64,000 nt of DNA from Thermoplasmatales archaeon SW_10_69_26 (GCA_003009755.1 PXUB01000001.1:62001-126000); one strand, 5' to 3'; counted from the first letter of the stretch, positions 8,551 to 16,767 are shown. Notes: generated by a model not told the origin, from the sequence alone. A program made the numbers and translations.

Positions 8551-9699
8551 ATGCGAACGCAGTCCACGCTCGTCGTCGTGCTCGTTGCCGTGATCACCAC
8601 CACCGGGTTCGTGCCCGTGGGCAGTGCGATGGGCATGCACGATGCCGAGCCAAGCACCGGCGAGACCGTCCAGGCCGTCGAAGAGGAACCGTGCGTCCCC
8701 CACCCACCGATCCACATCGAGGGCAACGAGGACTTCCTCTCACCGGGAAGCGGCGTCATCGCGGGTGCAGGAACCGAACAAGCCCCTTACATCATCGCAG
8801 GCTGGTGCATCGACGGCGACGACGAGACCTGGGATGATGTTGATTTCGGAGCCGACCAACAAAGCGGCATCGTCATCGAGAACACCGATGCCCACGTCCT
8901 AATCGTCAGCAACACCATCACGAACCATGATTACCACGGTGTCCGGCTCAAGGGAGTCGAGAACGCTGAGCTTCGCAACAACACCATCACCAACAACGGC
9001 GACGACGGCGTGTACCTGTTCGAGTCCAGCGACAACAACGTGGTCGAGAACAACACCATCACCAACAACTACGACCACGGCGTGTTCCTGTCGGGGTCCA
9101 GCGACAACGTGGTGCGGGACAACACCATCACCGACAACCGCTACGACGGCGTGGACCTGAAGGGGTCCAGCGACAACAACGTGGTGGAGAACAACACCAT
9201 CACCGACAACCGCCTCGGCGTGTTCCTGGTGGGGTCCAGCGACAACGTGGTGCGGGACAACACCATCACCGACAACGACTACGACGGCGTGGAGCTGTTC
9301 AGGTCCGGCGACAACGTGGTGCGGGACAACGCCATCACCGACAACGACCGGTACGGGGTGGACCTGTTCGGGTCCAGCGACAACGTGGTGGAGGCCAACG
9401 TCCTCCAAGGCAACACCGTAGGCATCACGGTCACAGCGTTCTTCGGGGCCGCGCTGACCGGGACGATCGTCCACGACAACAACATCCACGACAACGACGA
9501 CTTCGGCCTCGAGGTCTCCGCCGGCGTCACCGTCCACGCCGAGAACAACTGGTGGGGCGCCGCCAACGGCCCATCTGGCGGCACCACCGACGCCTGCACC
9601 AGCACCACCGCCGACGGCAACGGCGACGCGATCTCGGGTGGCGACGTCTGCTTCGACCCGTGGCGAACCAGCCCGAACCCCGACGCCGGTGCCGGGTGA
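8551..9699 (+). CDS. Secreted right-handed beta-helix protein, NosD-like
   Basis: 382 residues with a signal peptide (VVVLVAVITTTGFVPVGSA) and then parallel beta-helix rungs. From about residue 125 to 290 the sequence is built of roughly 23-residue repeats of the form NTITDNxYDGVxLxGSSDNVV, shown in DNA as near-identical 66-69 nt units. It ends with the family cap NNWWGAANGPSG followed by a cysteine-bearing tail (CTSTTADGNGD, VCFDPWRTSPNPDAG). Such proteins belong to the NosD/CASH group and bind or process polysaccharide or act as surface adhesins; no catalytic residues are recognisable. The long identical DNA repeats make the repeat number prone to change. The paralogue at 15095 shares signal peptide, cap and promoter. 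Confidence 0.88.
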   Translation: MRTQSTLVVVLVAVITTTGFVPVGSAMGMHDAEPSTGETVQAVEEEPCVPHPPIHIEGNEDFLSPGSGVIAGAGTEQAPYIIAGWCIDGDDETWDDVDFGADQQSGIVIENTDAHVLIVSNTITNHDYHGVRLKGVENAELRNNTITNNGDDGVYLFESSDNNVVENNTITNNYDHGVFLSGSSDNVVRDNTITDNRYDGVDLKGSSDNNVVENNTITDNRLGVFLVGSSDNVVRDNTITDNDYDGVELFRSGDNVVRDNAITDNDRYGVDLFGSSDNVVEANVLQGNTVGITVTAFFGAALTGTIVHDNNIHDNDDFGLEVSAGVTVHAENNWWGAANGPSGGTTDACTSTTADGNGDAISGGDVCFDPWRTSPNPDAGAG

Positions 9700-9788
9700 C
9701 GCCGCGCCGCGGGGCTGAACGCGACGCCCAGCTCTCGGCGACGGCACGGGGCGTGGCCTTTGTATGCCGGTGTGCCCTACTCTCCCCC

Positions 9789-10205
9789 TTGCAGCCCGAG
9801 AGGCTGAGCCGCTACGCGGACAAGCTCGACCGCGCCCGCCAGCGATTGGGAGCCTTCGAGGCGTGGAAGCCAACCCCCGAGGGTCCGCTCAAGGATCGGC
9901 TGGCCGGCTACAAGGCTCTGCAGGAGGCCTCCCAGGCCCTGCTGGACACCGCCAGCATGCTGGCCAAGGACCTGGGGACCCCGCCGAAGGACAACCACGC
10001 GAACATCTCGATGCTCGAGGAGCACAACATCCTCTCCGAGGCCCCGGCCAGAGCGCTCCACGAGGTGGCCGGACTCCGCAACAGGCTCGTCCACGAGGAC
10101 AACGGACGCGACGACGAGATCGCGATCGACTCCGCGCGGCGGCTGGCTCCCGACCTCCGAAAGGCGTGCGAGGAGGTGCGATCGTGGCTCTCGAGGAACG
10201 GCTGA
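9789..10205 (+). CDS. hepT: HepT-like HEPN toxin (DUF86)
   Basis: A helical HEPN-fold protein of about 138 residues, the RNase-toxin half of a HepT/MntA module. The catalytic RX4-6H motif is present as RNRLVHE near residue 105, and the segment LQEASQALLDTASMLAKDLG is typical of DUF86. The start is uncertain: TTG 9789 gives a normal-length protein, and the frame stays open upstream into the nosD tail without similarity. A TATA-like TTTGTATG stands about 27 nt before the TTG, which supports a leaderless start. The gene overlaps mntA by 22 nt, implying coupled translation. In characterised systems MntA blocks HepT by adding AMP near the HEPN active site (established for the family). Confidence 0.82.
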   Translation: MQPERLSRYADKLDRARQRLGAFEAWKPTPEGPLKDRLAGYKALQEASQALLDTASMLAKDLGTPPKDNHANISMLEEHNILSEAPARALHEVAGLRNRLVHEDNGRDDEIAIDSARRLAPDLRKACEEVRSWLSRNG

Positions 10206-10603
10206 CCCGGCGCTTTGCACCGATGCGTGACGACGTGCTCGGCGTGATGCTGTGGGGATCGGCTGCCAGGGGCGAGGACGCGTTGACCCCCCAATCCGAC
10301 GTCGACGTGTGCCTCGTGGCAGGCCCCGACGCGGACCCTGTCGAGACGCTCAGACGGGCCTGGCGCACGGTCGACCTCGACGGGTTCGACCACCGCGTCG
10401 ACCTGCACGTCTTCGAGGAGCTGCCCCGCCACTTGCAGGGTGCCGTGATCGACGCCGACCACGTGCTCGTCACCCGGGACGAGCCCGCGCTGTACGAGTA
10501 CCTGTACCCCTACCGCAAGATGTGGGACGACCAGCGCCACCGCCACGAACTGACCCACGACGAGGCACTGGAGATCCTGCGCCGCGGGGGCGGTGAGGCC
10601 TGA
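10184..10603 (+). CDS. mntA: MntA-like minimal nucleotidyltransferase antitoxin
   Basis: A 139-residue nucleotidyltransferase-fold protein. The core motif GSAARGEDALTPQSDVDVCL (about residues 24-43) gives GSxxxG and the paired aspartates DVD that bind Mg-ATP; a third acidic position is in HRVDLHVFEE. It pairs with HepT directly upstream. GTG 10184 lies inside the 3' end of hepT. In known pairs this enzyme AMPylates a tyrosine of HepT and silences its RNase activity. A C-terminal helical extension (YEYLYPYRKMWDDQRHRHELT) is longer than in minimal family members. The chance of another role, such as a stand-alone NTase, is low given the neighbour. Confidence 0.85.
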   Translation: MALEERLTRRFAPMRDDVLGVMLWGSAARGEDALTPQSDVDVCLVAGPDADPVETLRRAWRTVDLDGFDHRVDLHVFEELPRHLQGAVIDADHVLVTRDEPALYEYLYPYRKMWDDQRHRHELTHDEALEILRRGGGEA

Positions 10604-10659
10604 CCCGCTCGCGGTGACGCCAGCACCGAGCGAGATCGATCCGGCCCGCGAGGTCGAGG

Positions 10660-10801
10660 GGCCTCTGCCCGCACGATCGTCGCAGCGATCACCCGCCCTC
10701 GTCGTCGGACCTCGTCGATCCGGTCCTCGACCGCCGAGGACAGCCGCTCGCTGCCGACGACGTACCACACCAGCAGATGGTCGCGTATCCAGCACTTCCA
10801 T
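10660..10801 (-). pseudogene. Decayed VapC-like PIN-domain toxin
   Basis: The minus strand reads MEVLDT, then after a one-base frame change HLLVWYVVGSERLSSAVED and RIDEVRRRGRVIAATIVRAE before similarity stops. This matches the N-terminal part of PIN toxins (LLDTHVLLWWL.G.PRLS..A...I) including the first active-site Asp in LDTH, which the frameshift destroys. Nothing recognisable as VapB precedes it. The gene is short, frame-broken and truncated, so it should be inactive. It sits just downstream of hepT/mntA, so this spot has hosted more than one toxin system. Confidence 0.5.
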
Positions 10802-10925
10802 CTGGTCGAGCGCCGCGAGGAGGCCGACGAGCACGCATCCAGCAAGCCCGAGGACGTCTTCGCCGCGACGGGCCTGGCGGTTGACCCAGGCACGCACGGA
10901 GCCGCAGAAACCGATGGACGTGCCG

Positions 10926-10964
10926 AGCGCGGAGCGGGACGAGCGGGTGGATCCGTCGATCCCG
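10926..10964. repeat. 39-bp dispersed repeat, copy 2
   Basis: This is the second copy of the element at 8390-8428 (one mismatch). The region 10604-11366 around it has no intact gene. It contains the vapC remnant, this repeat and a plus-strand frame (to 11205) with acidic composition (TKDTRTNPFTEGTDLATDAD) that could be the tail of another broken gene. Confidence 0.6.
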
Positions 10965-11366
10965 GACGCGCCGACCGGTGGGCTGGGCGCCGGGCGTCCG
11001 GCGAGCCTGCGGTGAGCCCTCGGCTGGCTCGACCGGGGTGCACGCGGTTTCCGGACAACGCGTTCGCCCCGCGGGATGGCCGATCCCCCACGACGGCACC
11101 AAGGACACGCGCACGAATCCTTTCACCGAGGGAACCGACCTCGCCACCGATGCCGACGACCCCAACAAGCGGTGCCCCAGCTCGCCCGCAAACGACCCTG
11201 GTTGACCCGTCGCGGAGTAATTTGACCCCGCCCTGCACCTGTCGCTTACACGGGCGCGGTCGGCATCTCCTCGGTGATGCTGGACACCGCGCACGCGCGG
11301 TCGGAAACCTCGCCCGGTGACGTCACCCGGGCTCGCCCGGTCGACCCCTCGCGCGCAAACCGCGAG

Positions 11367-12062
11367 ATGGCGCCCCGCCTGTCGTTCTCGGACGACGATA
11401 TGATCGACCCGATCCCGGTGCCCGAGGGCGAGGTCACGCTGGTCGAAGGGGTCTGCGGCACCGAACCGATGCGGCACCGCCTGGTCGTCGAGCAGGCCCG
11501 CGCGGGCCAGGCCACGATGCACGTGCTCGGCGGAGACCGATTGGACACAACCGGGCTGGCCCGGCGGGCGCAAGCCGACAACCTGGACCCAGGCTACGTG
11601 TTGCGGTCGAGCATCGTAGCGCGCGCGTTCACCGCCTACCAGTTGAGTGTGCTCGTCGAGGAGCGGCTGCCCCAAGCGTTGGCCCGCGTGGACCGGTTGT
11701 CGGTGGCGCTGGTCGTGGACCCGTTGCGGTTGTACACGGACGAGGACGTGCGCCGGGCCGAGGCCAAGCGCCTGGCCTCGCGCGCATTCGACGAGATCGC
11801 AACGACCGCCGAAACCAACAAACTGCCGGTCGTGCTCGTGCAACCGCCCCGCGCCGAGCGCCCCGAGCTGTTGGCGCAGGCGCGCGAGCTGGCGACAAAG
11901 CACGTGCTCGTGCAAGCCCAGGGCGAGGGCTCGGTGCAAAGCGGGCAACGCCGCCCCGAACTCGTGGTCACGTTGCCCGGCGAGGACCAGCGCCACCGCG
12001 TGCAGGATCCGCGACGACGCCAGGCGCGCTTGAACCGGTTCACAAGCGGGGGGACCGCGTAG
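11367..12062 (+). CDS. RecA/RadA-fold protein without Walker A (polymerase-associated)
   Basis: About 231 residues resembling the RadA/RadB ATPase core. Recognisable pieces are LSFSDDDMIDPIPVPEGEVT near the start, GYVLRSSIVARAFTAYQLSV (compare RadA/RadB R-A-F/Y-n-t-y-q) and a Walker B-like strand LSVALVVDPL followed by AEAKRLASRAFDEIATTAE and PVVLVQPP. The P-loop position reads VEGVCGTEPMRHRL, with no GxxxxGKT, so ATP binding is probably lost. Starts 11274, 11367 and 11400 are possible; 11367 best fits a RadB-like N-terminus. The stop overlaps the next gene's GTG by one base (TAGTG). By analogy with bacterial ImuA and the crenarchaeal dpo2 operon it may position the polymerase (inference). 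Confidence 0.7.
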   Translation: MAPRLSFSDDDMIDPIPVPEGEVTLVEGVCGTEPMRHRLVVEQARAGQATMHVLGGDRLDTTGLARRAQADNLDPGYVLRSSIVARAFTAYQLSVLVEERLPQALARVDRLSVALVVDPLRLYTDEDVRRAEAKRLASRAFDEIATTAETNKLPVVLVQPPRAERPELLAQARELATKHVLVQAQGEGSVQSGQRRPELVVTLPGEDQRHRVQDPRRRQARLNRFTSGGTA

Positions 12063-12313
12063 TGGGGCGCACGTTGCCCACGTTCCGGGCGCTGCTGGAC
12101 CGGTTGGAGCGCGAGTGGTCGGACTACCGGCGCGTGCTGTCCGACGAGGAAAAGCGGCGCTGGGACGTACTGTGGCAGCAGGCCCGCCGGCACGCGAGCG
12201 CGAGCACGAACGCGGCGCCGCTGAACCCGATGGAGGCGGCCCTGCTGTCGATGCTGCTCGAGCAGGAGAAACGGCTGCAGGAACTGGAACGCGAGCTGGA
12301 TGCCAGGGACTGA
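12062..12313 (+). CDS. Small coiled-coil protein of the polymerase cluster
   Basis: 83 residues: MGRTLPTFRALLDRLEREWS, a charged helical middle (EEKRRWDVLWQQARRHA) and a final coiled coil (MEAALLSMLLEQEKRLQELE). I recall haloarchaeal small proteins beginning MGRTNPTYRD and ending in a similar coiled coil, also placed beside a divergent RecA-like protein and family-B polymerase; no biochemical role is known to me. Translation is coupled to the preceding gene by the one-base overlap. The amphipathic C-terminal helix suggests a protein-protein adaptor. No enzyme motif, signal or zinc site is present. Confidence 0.72.
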   Translation: MGRTLPTFRALLDRLEREWSDYRRVLSDEEKRRWDVLWQQARRHASASTNAAPLNPMEAALLSMLLEQEKRLQELERELDARD

Positions 12314-12545
12314 GGCTCCGGGCCTCGACGGGCGCGAGTGGGCCCCATGGCGAGGTGTCCGGCGCTTGGTTCCCGGACGCGGTTGTCGGGCGTGCCCGCG
12401 GACGCGCTCGCAGCGCCCGCCCAGCGTCTGTTGCGCCGGGCCGGCTCCGGCACCGATGCGCCCGGCGAGGCGGCGTGACCCGGCCCGCGCGTAGTTTCGC
12501 CCATCTCTGACCGGCTGGTTTTCCCGGGACCGTGTCCAACGGGGG

Positions 12546-14897
12546 GTGCGATCCCGCGTGGACGCGTTCGTGCTCGACTGCCACCCGGACCCGGTCGCCA
12601 ACGAGATGGTGCTCTGGTTGAAAACCCGCGACACCGGGCAGGCGTTCTCGCGCCGCTACGACATGGCGGCCACGTTTTACGCGGCCCCGCGCGACGACGA
12701 GCAGGGGCTGGCGGACCTGGAGGCGATGCTGGACGAGGTGCCCCAGGTCACGCACGAGCGCGTCGAGCGCTTGCGATCGCTGGACACCAAGCCCAGCACG
12801 GTGCTCCAGGCGCGCGTTCATACCCTGGACACGTTTCACTCGCTGGCGCGCGCGGTGGACCGGTTGGGCGAGCACCGGGCCTACGATGTGTACGACGTGG
12901 ACTTGGGGCTCTCCCATCAGTTCCTGCTCGAGCACGAGCTGTTCCCGTTCGCGAACGTGCGCGTGGGCGACACCGTGGACGCGGTGGACGGGCAGTGGGA
13001 TTTATCCTACGAGCCGCCCGCGTTGTCGCGGGCCGAGCTCACCGCAACGACGAGCGCGCCCAGCGGCCGCGTGGACCGGCACGCGGACCCGATCGCTAAG
13101 GTGCGCCTGAGCACCGCAAGCGACGAGCGCGTGTTCGACGGACCCGAGAGCCGGATCCTGGCCGAGTTGAACGAGGCGTTGGCCACCGTGGACCCGGACG
13201 TGTTGCTCACCGAGCGCGGCGACCGGTTCCTGGTGCGCTACTTGCACCGCCGGGCGCGCGAGGCCGGCGTGGACCTGCAGTTGGGGCGGGCCCGCGACCC
13301 GGACGAGCCGTTGCGCTCGGGGTCCTCGTACTCCTCGTACGGGCAGATCAAGTACCAACCCCGGGTCGAGGTGCTGCACGGCCGGTTGCACGTGGACAAG
13401 CGCGACTCGTTCTTCTACGACGAGGCGGGCTTTTGGGGGTTGGTGGACCTGTCCCGGATCACGAGCACCCCGCTCCAGGAGCTGGCGCGCGTGGGCGCGG
13501 GCACGGCGGTGACGGCGATCCAGATCGACCGCGCCAAGCGTGAGGGCCGCCTGGTGCCCTGGAAGAAGAACTTCCCCGAGGAGCCGAAGACCGAGCACAC
13601 GCTGGTCAAGGCCGACCGAGGCGGGTTCATCTTCGACCCCGACGTGGGCGTGTTCGAGAACGTGGTCGAGCTGGACTTCGCGTCGATGTACCCGAACATC
13701 ATGGTCACGCGCAACGTGAGCCCGGAGACGATCCTGTGCGATTGCTGCGACCCCGACGACGAGGGGGTTCAACGGGTGCCCCAGGTCGGGTACCACACGT
13801 GCAAGGACAGCGGGTTCATCGGGCGCGCGCTCGAGCCGTTGATCGACCGGCGCGAGCGGTTCAAGCGGCTCCGCGGCGAGCACCCCGAGGAGAGGGACCG
13901 CTACCAGGCCGCCGTGGACGCGATCAAGTGGCTGGCCGTGTGCTCGTTCGGGTATCAAGGCTACAAGAACGCGCGTTTCGGCCGCATCGAGTGCCACGAG
14001 GCGATCTGCGCGTGGGGTCGCGAGATCCTGCTCACCTGCTCGGAGATCGCCCGCGAGGAGGGCTTCGAGATCGTGCACGGGATCGTGGACAGCGTCTGGG
14101 TGCAACCCGTGGAGGACTGGGCGGACCCCCAGCGCTTGGCCCGCCGGGTCACCGAGGCCCTCGACATCGAGCTCGAGGTCGAGGGCACCTACGATTGGAT
14201 CGTGTTCTTGCCCACGCGCTCCTACGCGTTGGGCCTGGAGCCGGAGGCCGAGGACGAGGTCGAGGCCGCCGGCGCCCTCAACCGTTTCTACGGGTGCTTC
14301 GCGACGCCGCCGGACGCGCCCTCGCGCAGCCAAGCCGGGCAAGAGGCGGACTATATCGAGCAGGGCCGGGTCAAGGTGCGCGGTGTCGAGTTGCGGCAGC
14401 GTTCGTGTCCGGGCGTGGTGCAGCGCGCCCAAGAGGTGGTGTTGCGCGAGCTGGCGCGGGCCCGCGACCGCGAGGGCTTCCGCGAGCGGTTGCCGCACGC
14501 CCTGGACCGCGTGGAACCCATGCTCGACGATCTCCGTGCCGGCCGCGTGGGCTCGGAGGACCTGACGATCACGAAGCGCGTCTCGCGCCGCGCGGAGGAC
14601 TACCGGTCCCGCACGGACACGTGGGCCGCGCTCTCCCAGCTCGAGCAAGCCGGCGTGGACGTGCCCCCGGGCGATTTCGTGCGGTTCGTGGTCACCGACG
14701 ACGACGCCACCGCGCCCGAGCACCGGCTCGTGGAGACCCGATGCATGGATGGCGAGCCCGACTACGATCACGACCACTACGAGACGCTGATCCTGCGCGG
14801 GCTCGAGTCCCTGTTGTTGCCGCTGGGCTGGGATCAAGAACGCCTGGGGGACCGGTTCGCGCGCGTCGACGAGCCCACACTGTGGCGGTTCGCGTGA
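12546..14897 (+). CDS. Divergent family-B DNA polymerase (PolB2-like)
   Basis: 783 residues with a family-B polymerase core but altered active sites. Motif A is VELDFASMYPNIM (Asp about 379), motif B KWLAVCSFGYQGYKN (about 461) and motif C HGIVDSVWV (about 511) instead of YGDTDS: the first motif C Asp is Ile, but the second, catalytic Asp is kept. The exonuclease region (about 180-250) lacks all usual acids: the DIE position reads VRLST and the FD position reads RFLVRYL. So proofreading is lost while polymerisation may persist, as in Sulfolobus Dpo2. GTG 12546 is chosen; 12314-12545 shows no convincing gene. Together with the two upstream genes this is a candidate mutagenic repair module. Confidence 0.85.
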   Translation: MRSRVDAFVLDCHPDPVANEMVLWLKTRDTGQAFSRRYDMAATFYAAPRDDEQGLADLEAMLDEVPQVTHERVERLRSLDTKPSTVLQARVHTLDTFHSLARAVDRLGEHRAYDVYDVDLGLSHQFLLEHELFPFANVRVGDTVDAVDGQWDLSYEPPALSRAELTATTSAPSGRVDRHADPIAKVRLSTASDERVFDGPESRILAELNEALATVDPDVLLTERGDRFLVRYLHRRAREAGVDLQLGRARDPDEPLRSGSSYSSYGQIKYQPRVEVLHGRLHVDKRDSFFYDEAGFWGLVDLSRITSTPLQELARVGAGTAVTAIQIDRAKREGRLVPWKKNFPEEPKTEHTLVKADRGGFIFDPDVGVFENVVELDFASMYPNIMVTRNVSPETILCDCCDPDDEGVQRVPQVGYHTCKDSGFIGRALEPLIDRRERFKRLRGEHPEERDRYQAAVDAIKWLAVCSFGYQGYKNARFGRIECHEAICAWGREILLTCSEIAREEGFEIVHGIVDSVWVQPVEDWADPQRLARRVTEALDIELEVEGTYDWIVFLPTRSYALGLEPEAEDEVEAAGALNRFYGCFATPPDAPSRSQAGQEADYIEQGRVKVRGVELRQRSCPGVVQRAQEVVLRELARARDREGFRERLPHALDRVEPMLDDLRAGRVGSEDLTITKRVSRRAEDYRSRTDTWAALSQLEQAGVDVPPGDFVRFVVTDDDATAPEHRLVETRCMDGEPDYDHDHYETLILRGLESLLLPLGWDQERLGDRFARVDEPTLWRFA

Positions 14898-15048
14898 TGG
14901 GGCGGCTGGCGCTTGGGGCGTGGCATCGGGTTGGGATCGGTTCCGACGGGTTGTGCAGGTCGTGGACCTCGGAGACGTGCCGTGGCACGGTTCGCGGGGC
15001 CGGCGGGGTCGCCATCGACGACCGGAACCGAGGCCAGTGGTCCGAGAA

Positions 15049-15092
15049 GGTTTAACATCTCGTGGCTGCCTGCGGCGCTCGGAGGAGGGAGG
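15049..15092 (+). promoter_or_regulatory. Promoter and Shine-Dalgarno of the second NosD-like gene
   Basis: AGAAGGTTTAACAT (TATA-like, 15049-15056) and GGAGGAGGGAGG just before ATG 15095 repeat the arrangement at 8505-8548 almost base for base. The shared block begins near 15003 (GGCGGGGTCGCC). Confidence 0.6.
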
Positions 15093-15094
15093 CC

Positions 15095-16216
15095 ATGCGA
15101 CCACAGTCCACGCTCGTCGTCGCGCTCGTCGCCGTGATCACCACCACCGGGTTCGTGCCCGTGGGCAGTGCGATGGGCATGCACGATGCCGAGCCAACCA
15201 GCGACGAGCGCCACGAGGTCCTGGACCCGGCACCGGTCTCTACTGTCGAAGCGGCGGATTGCGTCCCCCACCCACCGATCCGGATCACCGAGAACCAGGG
15301 CCCCGACGGGTTCATCCTCGGCCACGAACCGGCCACCGGCGAACCCATCTATCGACCCGGTAGCGGCGTCACGGCCGGCGAGGGCACCGAGGAGGACCCC
15401 TACGTGATCTCGGGTTGGTGCATCGAGGACTCCCCCATCAGCGAGGTCACCAACCGCCTCTTGGGGATCGAGATCCGTGGAACGAGCGCGCACGTTGTCA
15501 TCCAAGACAACGTCATCACAGGACACGATCGCGGTGGGATGAAGCTGGATGGAGCCGAGACCGTAACCATCCACAACAACACCATCACCGACAACGGCCG
15601 GGGCGGCCTGATCCTGTCGGGGTCCAGCCCCTACGTGGTGCAGGACAACACCCTCACCGACAACGACCGGTACGGCGTGGTCCTGTACGGGACCAGCGAC
15701 AGCGTGGTGCAGGACAACACCCTCACCGAGAACGACGACGCCGTGGTCCTGTTCAGGTCCAGCCACAGCGTGGTGCAGGACAACACCCTCACCGAGAACG
15801 ACGACGGCGTCGTCCTGTCGGGGTCCAACGACAACGCGGTGCGGGACAACACCATCACCGACAACGCCGACGGCGTGGAGCTGTTCAGGTCCAGCAACAA
15901 CGCGGTGCGCGCCAACACCGTCACCGACAACGGCGACGACGGCGTGGTCCTGTTCGAGCTTAGCGACAACAACGTGGTGGAGAACAACAACATCCACGAC
16001 AACACCGGCGCCGGCCTCCTCGCCGAGGACCTCTCCGAGCCCGTGGACGCCACCGACAACTGGTGGGGCCACGACACCGGCCCCAGCGGCGGCGAAACCG
16101 ACGCCTGCACCGACACCACCGCCGACGGGCAAGGCGACGCGATCACGACAAGCAACGCCGAGGTGTGCTTTGCCCCGTGGCGAACCAGCCCGAACCCCGA
16201 CGCGGGCGCGGGCTGA
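15095..16216 (+). CDS. Secreted right-handed beta-helix protein, NosD-like (paralogue)
   Basis: 373 residues, sister of the protein at 8551: the signal peptide (VVALVAVITTTGFVPVGSAM) and the first 30 residues are almost identical, as are the NNWWGHDTGPSGG cap and the CFAPWRTSPNPDAGAG end. The central rungs (about 140-310) are 22-23 residue repeats of the type NTLTENDDGVVLxGSxDNAV, fewer and more diverged than in the paralogue. The N-terminal insert (LGHEPATGEPIYRPGSG) differs. It is probably a cell-surface or secreted polysaccharide-interacting protein; no catalytic motif is evident. The pair flanks the toxin-antitoxin and polymerase genes, so it could recombine and delete or invert the segment between. 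Confidence 0.88.
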   Translation: MRPQSTLVVALVAVITTTGFVPVGSAMGMHDAEPTSDERHEVLDPAPVSTVEAADCVPHPPIRITENQGPDGFILGHEPATGEPIYRPGSGVTAGEGTEEDPYVISGWCIEDSPISEVTNRLLGIEIRGTSAHVVIQDNVITGHDRGGMKLDGAETVTIHNNTITDNGRGGLILSGSSPYVVQDNTLTDNDRYGVVLYGTSDSVVQDNTLTENDDAVVLFRSSHSVVQDNTLTENDDGVVLSGSNDNAVRDNTITDNADGVELFRSSNNAVRANTVTDNGDDGVVLFELSDNNVVENNNIHDNTGAGLLAEDLSEPVDATDNWWGHDTGPSGGETDACTDTTADGQGDAITTSNAEVCFAPWRTSPNPDAGAG

Positions 16217-16378
16217 GTGCGCCCACAAGCGTGTCCCCCGCGCGTTCGATTCCAACCCGCCCTACCGTGACAGGTGGCCAGCGCGGGGTGCCGACGCTGG
16301 TTTTCGGGGGTCGCGCAGCCGCGAGCCCTAGACTGCCGGCTGTGCTTGGGTTAAGCTCTCGCTCGGCCTCAGGCGGTG

Positions 16379-16542
16379 AAAGCGCGGAGCCGAGACGAAG
16401 GAGTAGCCGGAGGCTACTTCGATGTCCGCCGCCTGAGGGCGGCCCCGCCGTGAGGGGGGTCACGGAGACCGCTCCCCCTCGATTTGGTGAACATTTCCTG
16501 GCCACCCGCTCGGATGGGGAAACCGTGAGACCGGAAATGTTC
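16379..16542. other. Nested inverted repeats in non-coding DNA after nosD2
   Basis: The 620 bp between nosD2 and the EF-Tu-domain gene show no convincing frame but strong symmetry: CCTCAGGCGG near 16368 with CCGCCTGAGG near 16431 (enclosing GAGTAGCC/GGCTACT), and GAACATTTCC at 16489 with GGAAATGTTC at 16533. The last is a 10-bp perfect inverted repeat around GGCCACCCGCTCGG. These may form RNA hairpins or cruciforms. Confidence 0.4.
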
Positions 16543-16767
16543 TGGTGCGCCGGTCTGCGGCGGGCAATCTTGCTGTACGAATCGAAGATGCGCAGCCGAG
16601 ATCGGTCCGGACGGCGGACCGATGCTCGGCCGTTGTCGCCCCCGTGAGATCTCGCCCGCCCGGGCGATCTTAGCCGCGACCGGATCCCTGATCCGGGCCG
16701 TGTCCGTCGACAACCCGACTGAGGGGGGTCGCAGCCACCGCTCCCCCTCGATTTGATGAAAATTTCC
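16452..16767. repeat. 48-bp imperfect direct repeat with hairpin
   Basis: Two copies, 16452-16499 and 16721-16767, run GAGGGGGGTC...CTCCCCCTCGATTTG, then TGA and ATTTCC. Each copy folds as GAGGGGG/CCCCCTC around a variable loop and is followed by the same AT-rich tail. They flank the RNA-like element copy B. Confidence 0.55.
16605..16718 (-). ncRNA. Candidate structured RNA element, copy B
   Basis: On the minus strand, starting CGGGTTGTCGACGGACACGG, this is the second copy of the element at 3416-3530. The central hairpin GATCGCCCGGGCGGGCGAGATC-like stem is kept and the first stem carries paired substitutions relative to copy A. It lies between the two hairpin-forming 48-bp repeats. The RNA reading is an inference from covariation across two copies only. 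Confidence 0.4.

Noticed and set aside
12347..12478. A 43-residue frame between the coiled-coil gene and the polymerase
   Set aside because: Composition is low-complexity Ala/Arg/Pro, no motif, no clear ribosome site; could be chance in G+C-rich DNA.
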